A stretch of 5,657 nt of DNA from Chloroflexota bacterium (GTDB taxonomy: Bacteria > Chloroflexota > UBA6077): positions 1-5,657 of the forward strand of contig JAJYNT010000046.1 in assembly GCA_021786215.1 (NCBI GenBank). Direction: 5' to 3'. How positions within the stretch are numbered: the stretch's first letter is position 1; each line of letters begins with the position of its first letter. A model generated the notes under the pieces. That model made no database searches and was not told the origin of the DNA. It saw nothing but the letters and a program-made list of their open reading frames with translations. Both the position numbers and the translations under genes were made by a program. Positions 5,111 to 5,657 of this stretch are shown in pieces.

Positions 5111-5657
5111 ATGTCACAAGGACAGACATCTGGCGGAGGCCAGCAATCCTGGGAGGGCCTCCTCCAACAGTTCAACCAAGAAGCCAAGCAGAACATGCCC
5201 GACGGGGCCGTGACCCCGGCTTACAAGGCCGATCGCCAGAAGATCATCGACATGCTGAACCGGGCTCTGGCTGGCGAGTGGGGTTCCTTCCTCCAGTATC
5301 GACACCATTACACCATGGCGTCGGACATCCACATGGCTGGGATCAGGGAGATCTGGGACGAGCAGGCGGGCGACGAACTCGACCACGCCAAGGATTTCAA
5401 CGAGCGGATCAACCAGCTGGGCGGAGTGCCGGCCAACGATCCAAAGGAAGTCGCCCGTCTGAACCCCACCCCATTCAGCGCGGGCCACGACATCCGCAGC
5501 ATGCTAGAGGATGATCTGGTGGGCGAGAGGGCTACCATCGAGTTCTACAACGAGATCGTCCGCACTTGCGGTTTCGACGACAACGAGACCAGGGCCATGG
5601 TCGAGGAGATACTGTTGGACGAGAACGAGCACGCCAACACCCTCTCCAACCTCCTCT
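5111..5657 (+). CDS. Ferritin-like di-iron protein (bacterioferritin/Dps type), N-terminal part
   Basis: 182 residues are visible; the right edge cuts the gene near the end of helix D. Ferritin-like proteins store iron or use peroxide/oxygen to oxidise it, protecting the cell from oxidative damage. All six di-iron ligands of a bacterioferritin-type centre can be placed: E56 in helix A (GEWGSFLQYRHHY), E89 and H92 (ELDH) in helix B, E139 (GERATIEFY) in helix C, and E171 and H174 (ENEH) in helix D. The A-to-B spacing of 33 equals that of E. coli bacterioferritin. The haem-ligand Met of that protein, next to the helix B Glu, is Leu here (L90), so haem binding is unlikely. A Gln/Gly-rich N-terminal extension of about 40 residues is unusual for bacterioferritin and could be a DNA- or shell-interacting tail. 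The ATG follows TTGAGGAGAC with good spacing. A competing overlapping frame from 5008 is a shadow. Confidence 0.9.
   Translation, partial: MSQGQTSGGGQQSWEGLLQQFNQEAKQNMPDGAVTPAYKADRQKIIDMLNRALAGEWGSFLQYRHHYTMASDIHMAGIREIWDEQAGDELDHAKDFNERINQLGGVPANDPKEVARLNPTPFSAGHDIRSMLEDDLVGERATIEFYNEIVRTCGFDDNETRAMVEEILLDENEHANTLSNLL

Noticed and set aside
5008..5514. 168-codon plus-strand frame starting after a strong GAGGAGGGC site
   Set aside because: It overlaps the ferritin-like gene in another frame, shows no domain, and its apparent ribosome binding site is the complement of the hydrolase remnant's LLI codons.
1..5657. CRISPR array, insertion-sequence terminal repeats, toxin-antitoxin or defence cassette
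   Set aside because: No regularly spaced repeats, transposase or integrase motifs, or toxin/antitoxin signatures were found on either strand.

Overview
This is a GC-rich bacterial window with tightly packed, often overlapping genes, strong GGAGG-type ribosome binding sites and at least one GTG start. That style fits a high-GC lineage such as Actinomycetota or Chloroflexota. No rRNA or complete tRNA is present, so the phylum is a guess.

Left part (1-2405, minus strand): a four-gene operon, read from 2405 down to 1. It encodes a 69-residue single-helix membrane peptide, then a 326-residue membrane protein made of two tandem four-helix units, then a gluconate 2-dehydrogenase subunit 3-type small subunit, then a GMC-family FAD oxidoreductase that runs off the left edge. 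The last three genes are joined by start/stop overlaps or have strong Shine-Dalgarno sites, so they are probably co-translated. The set looks like a membrane-associated alcohol/sugar dehydrogenase complex. Inside the window it has no cytochrome c subunit; the duplicated membrane protein is the obvious candidate anchor or electron partner. Neither the small subunit nor the flavoprotein shows a Tat or Sec signal.

Middle part (2406-3131): about 720 bases without an intact gene. It holds an inverted repeat that could sequester the first operon gene's ribosome binding site, a strong two-tier hairpin, a tRNA T-arm-like sequence with no tRNA body, and the C-terminal end of a beta-class DNA methyltransferase lacking its catalytic half. 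This looks like an old insertion/deletion scar.

Right part (3132-5016, minus strand): an ABC-2 exporter of the DrrA/DrrB type, ATPase then permease, overlapping by 13 bases. The ATPase start overlaps the stop of a 29-codon reading frame that matches the end portion of a dienelactone-hydrolase-like alpha/beta hydrolase, apparently a gene remnant.

Right edge (5111-5657, plus strand): a divergently transcribed ferritin-like di-iron protein (bacterioferritin/Dps type), cut by the window end. The divergent spacer holds a 17-bp hyphenated palindrome and other inverted repeats.

No convincing new defence or mobile system is visible. The most interesting item is the duplicated HLRG-motif membrane protein coupled to the GMC dehydrogenase.
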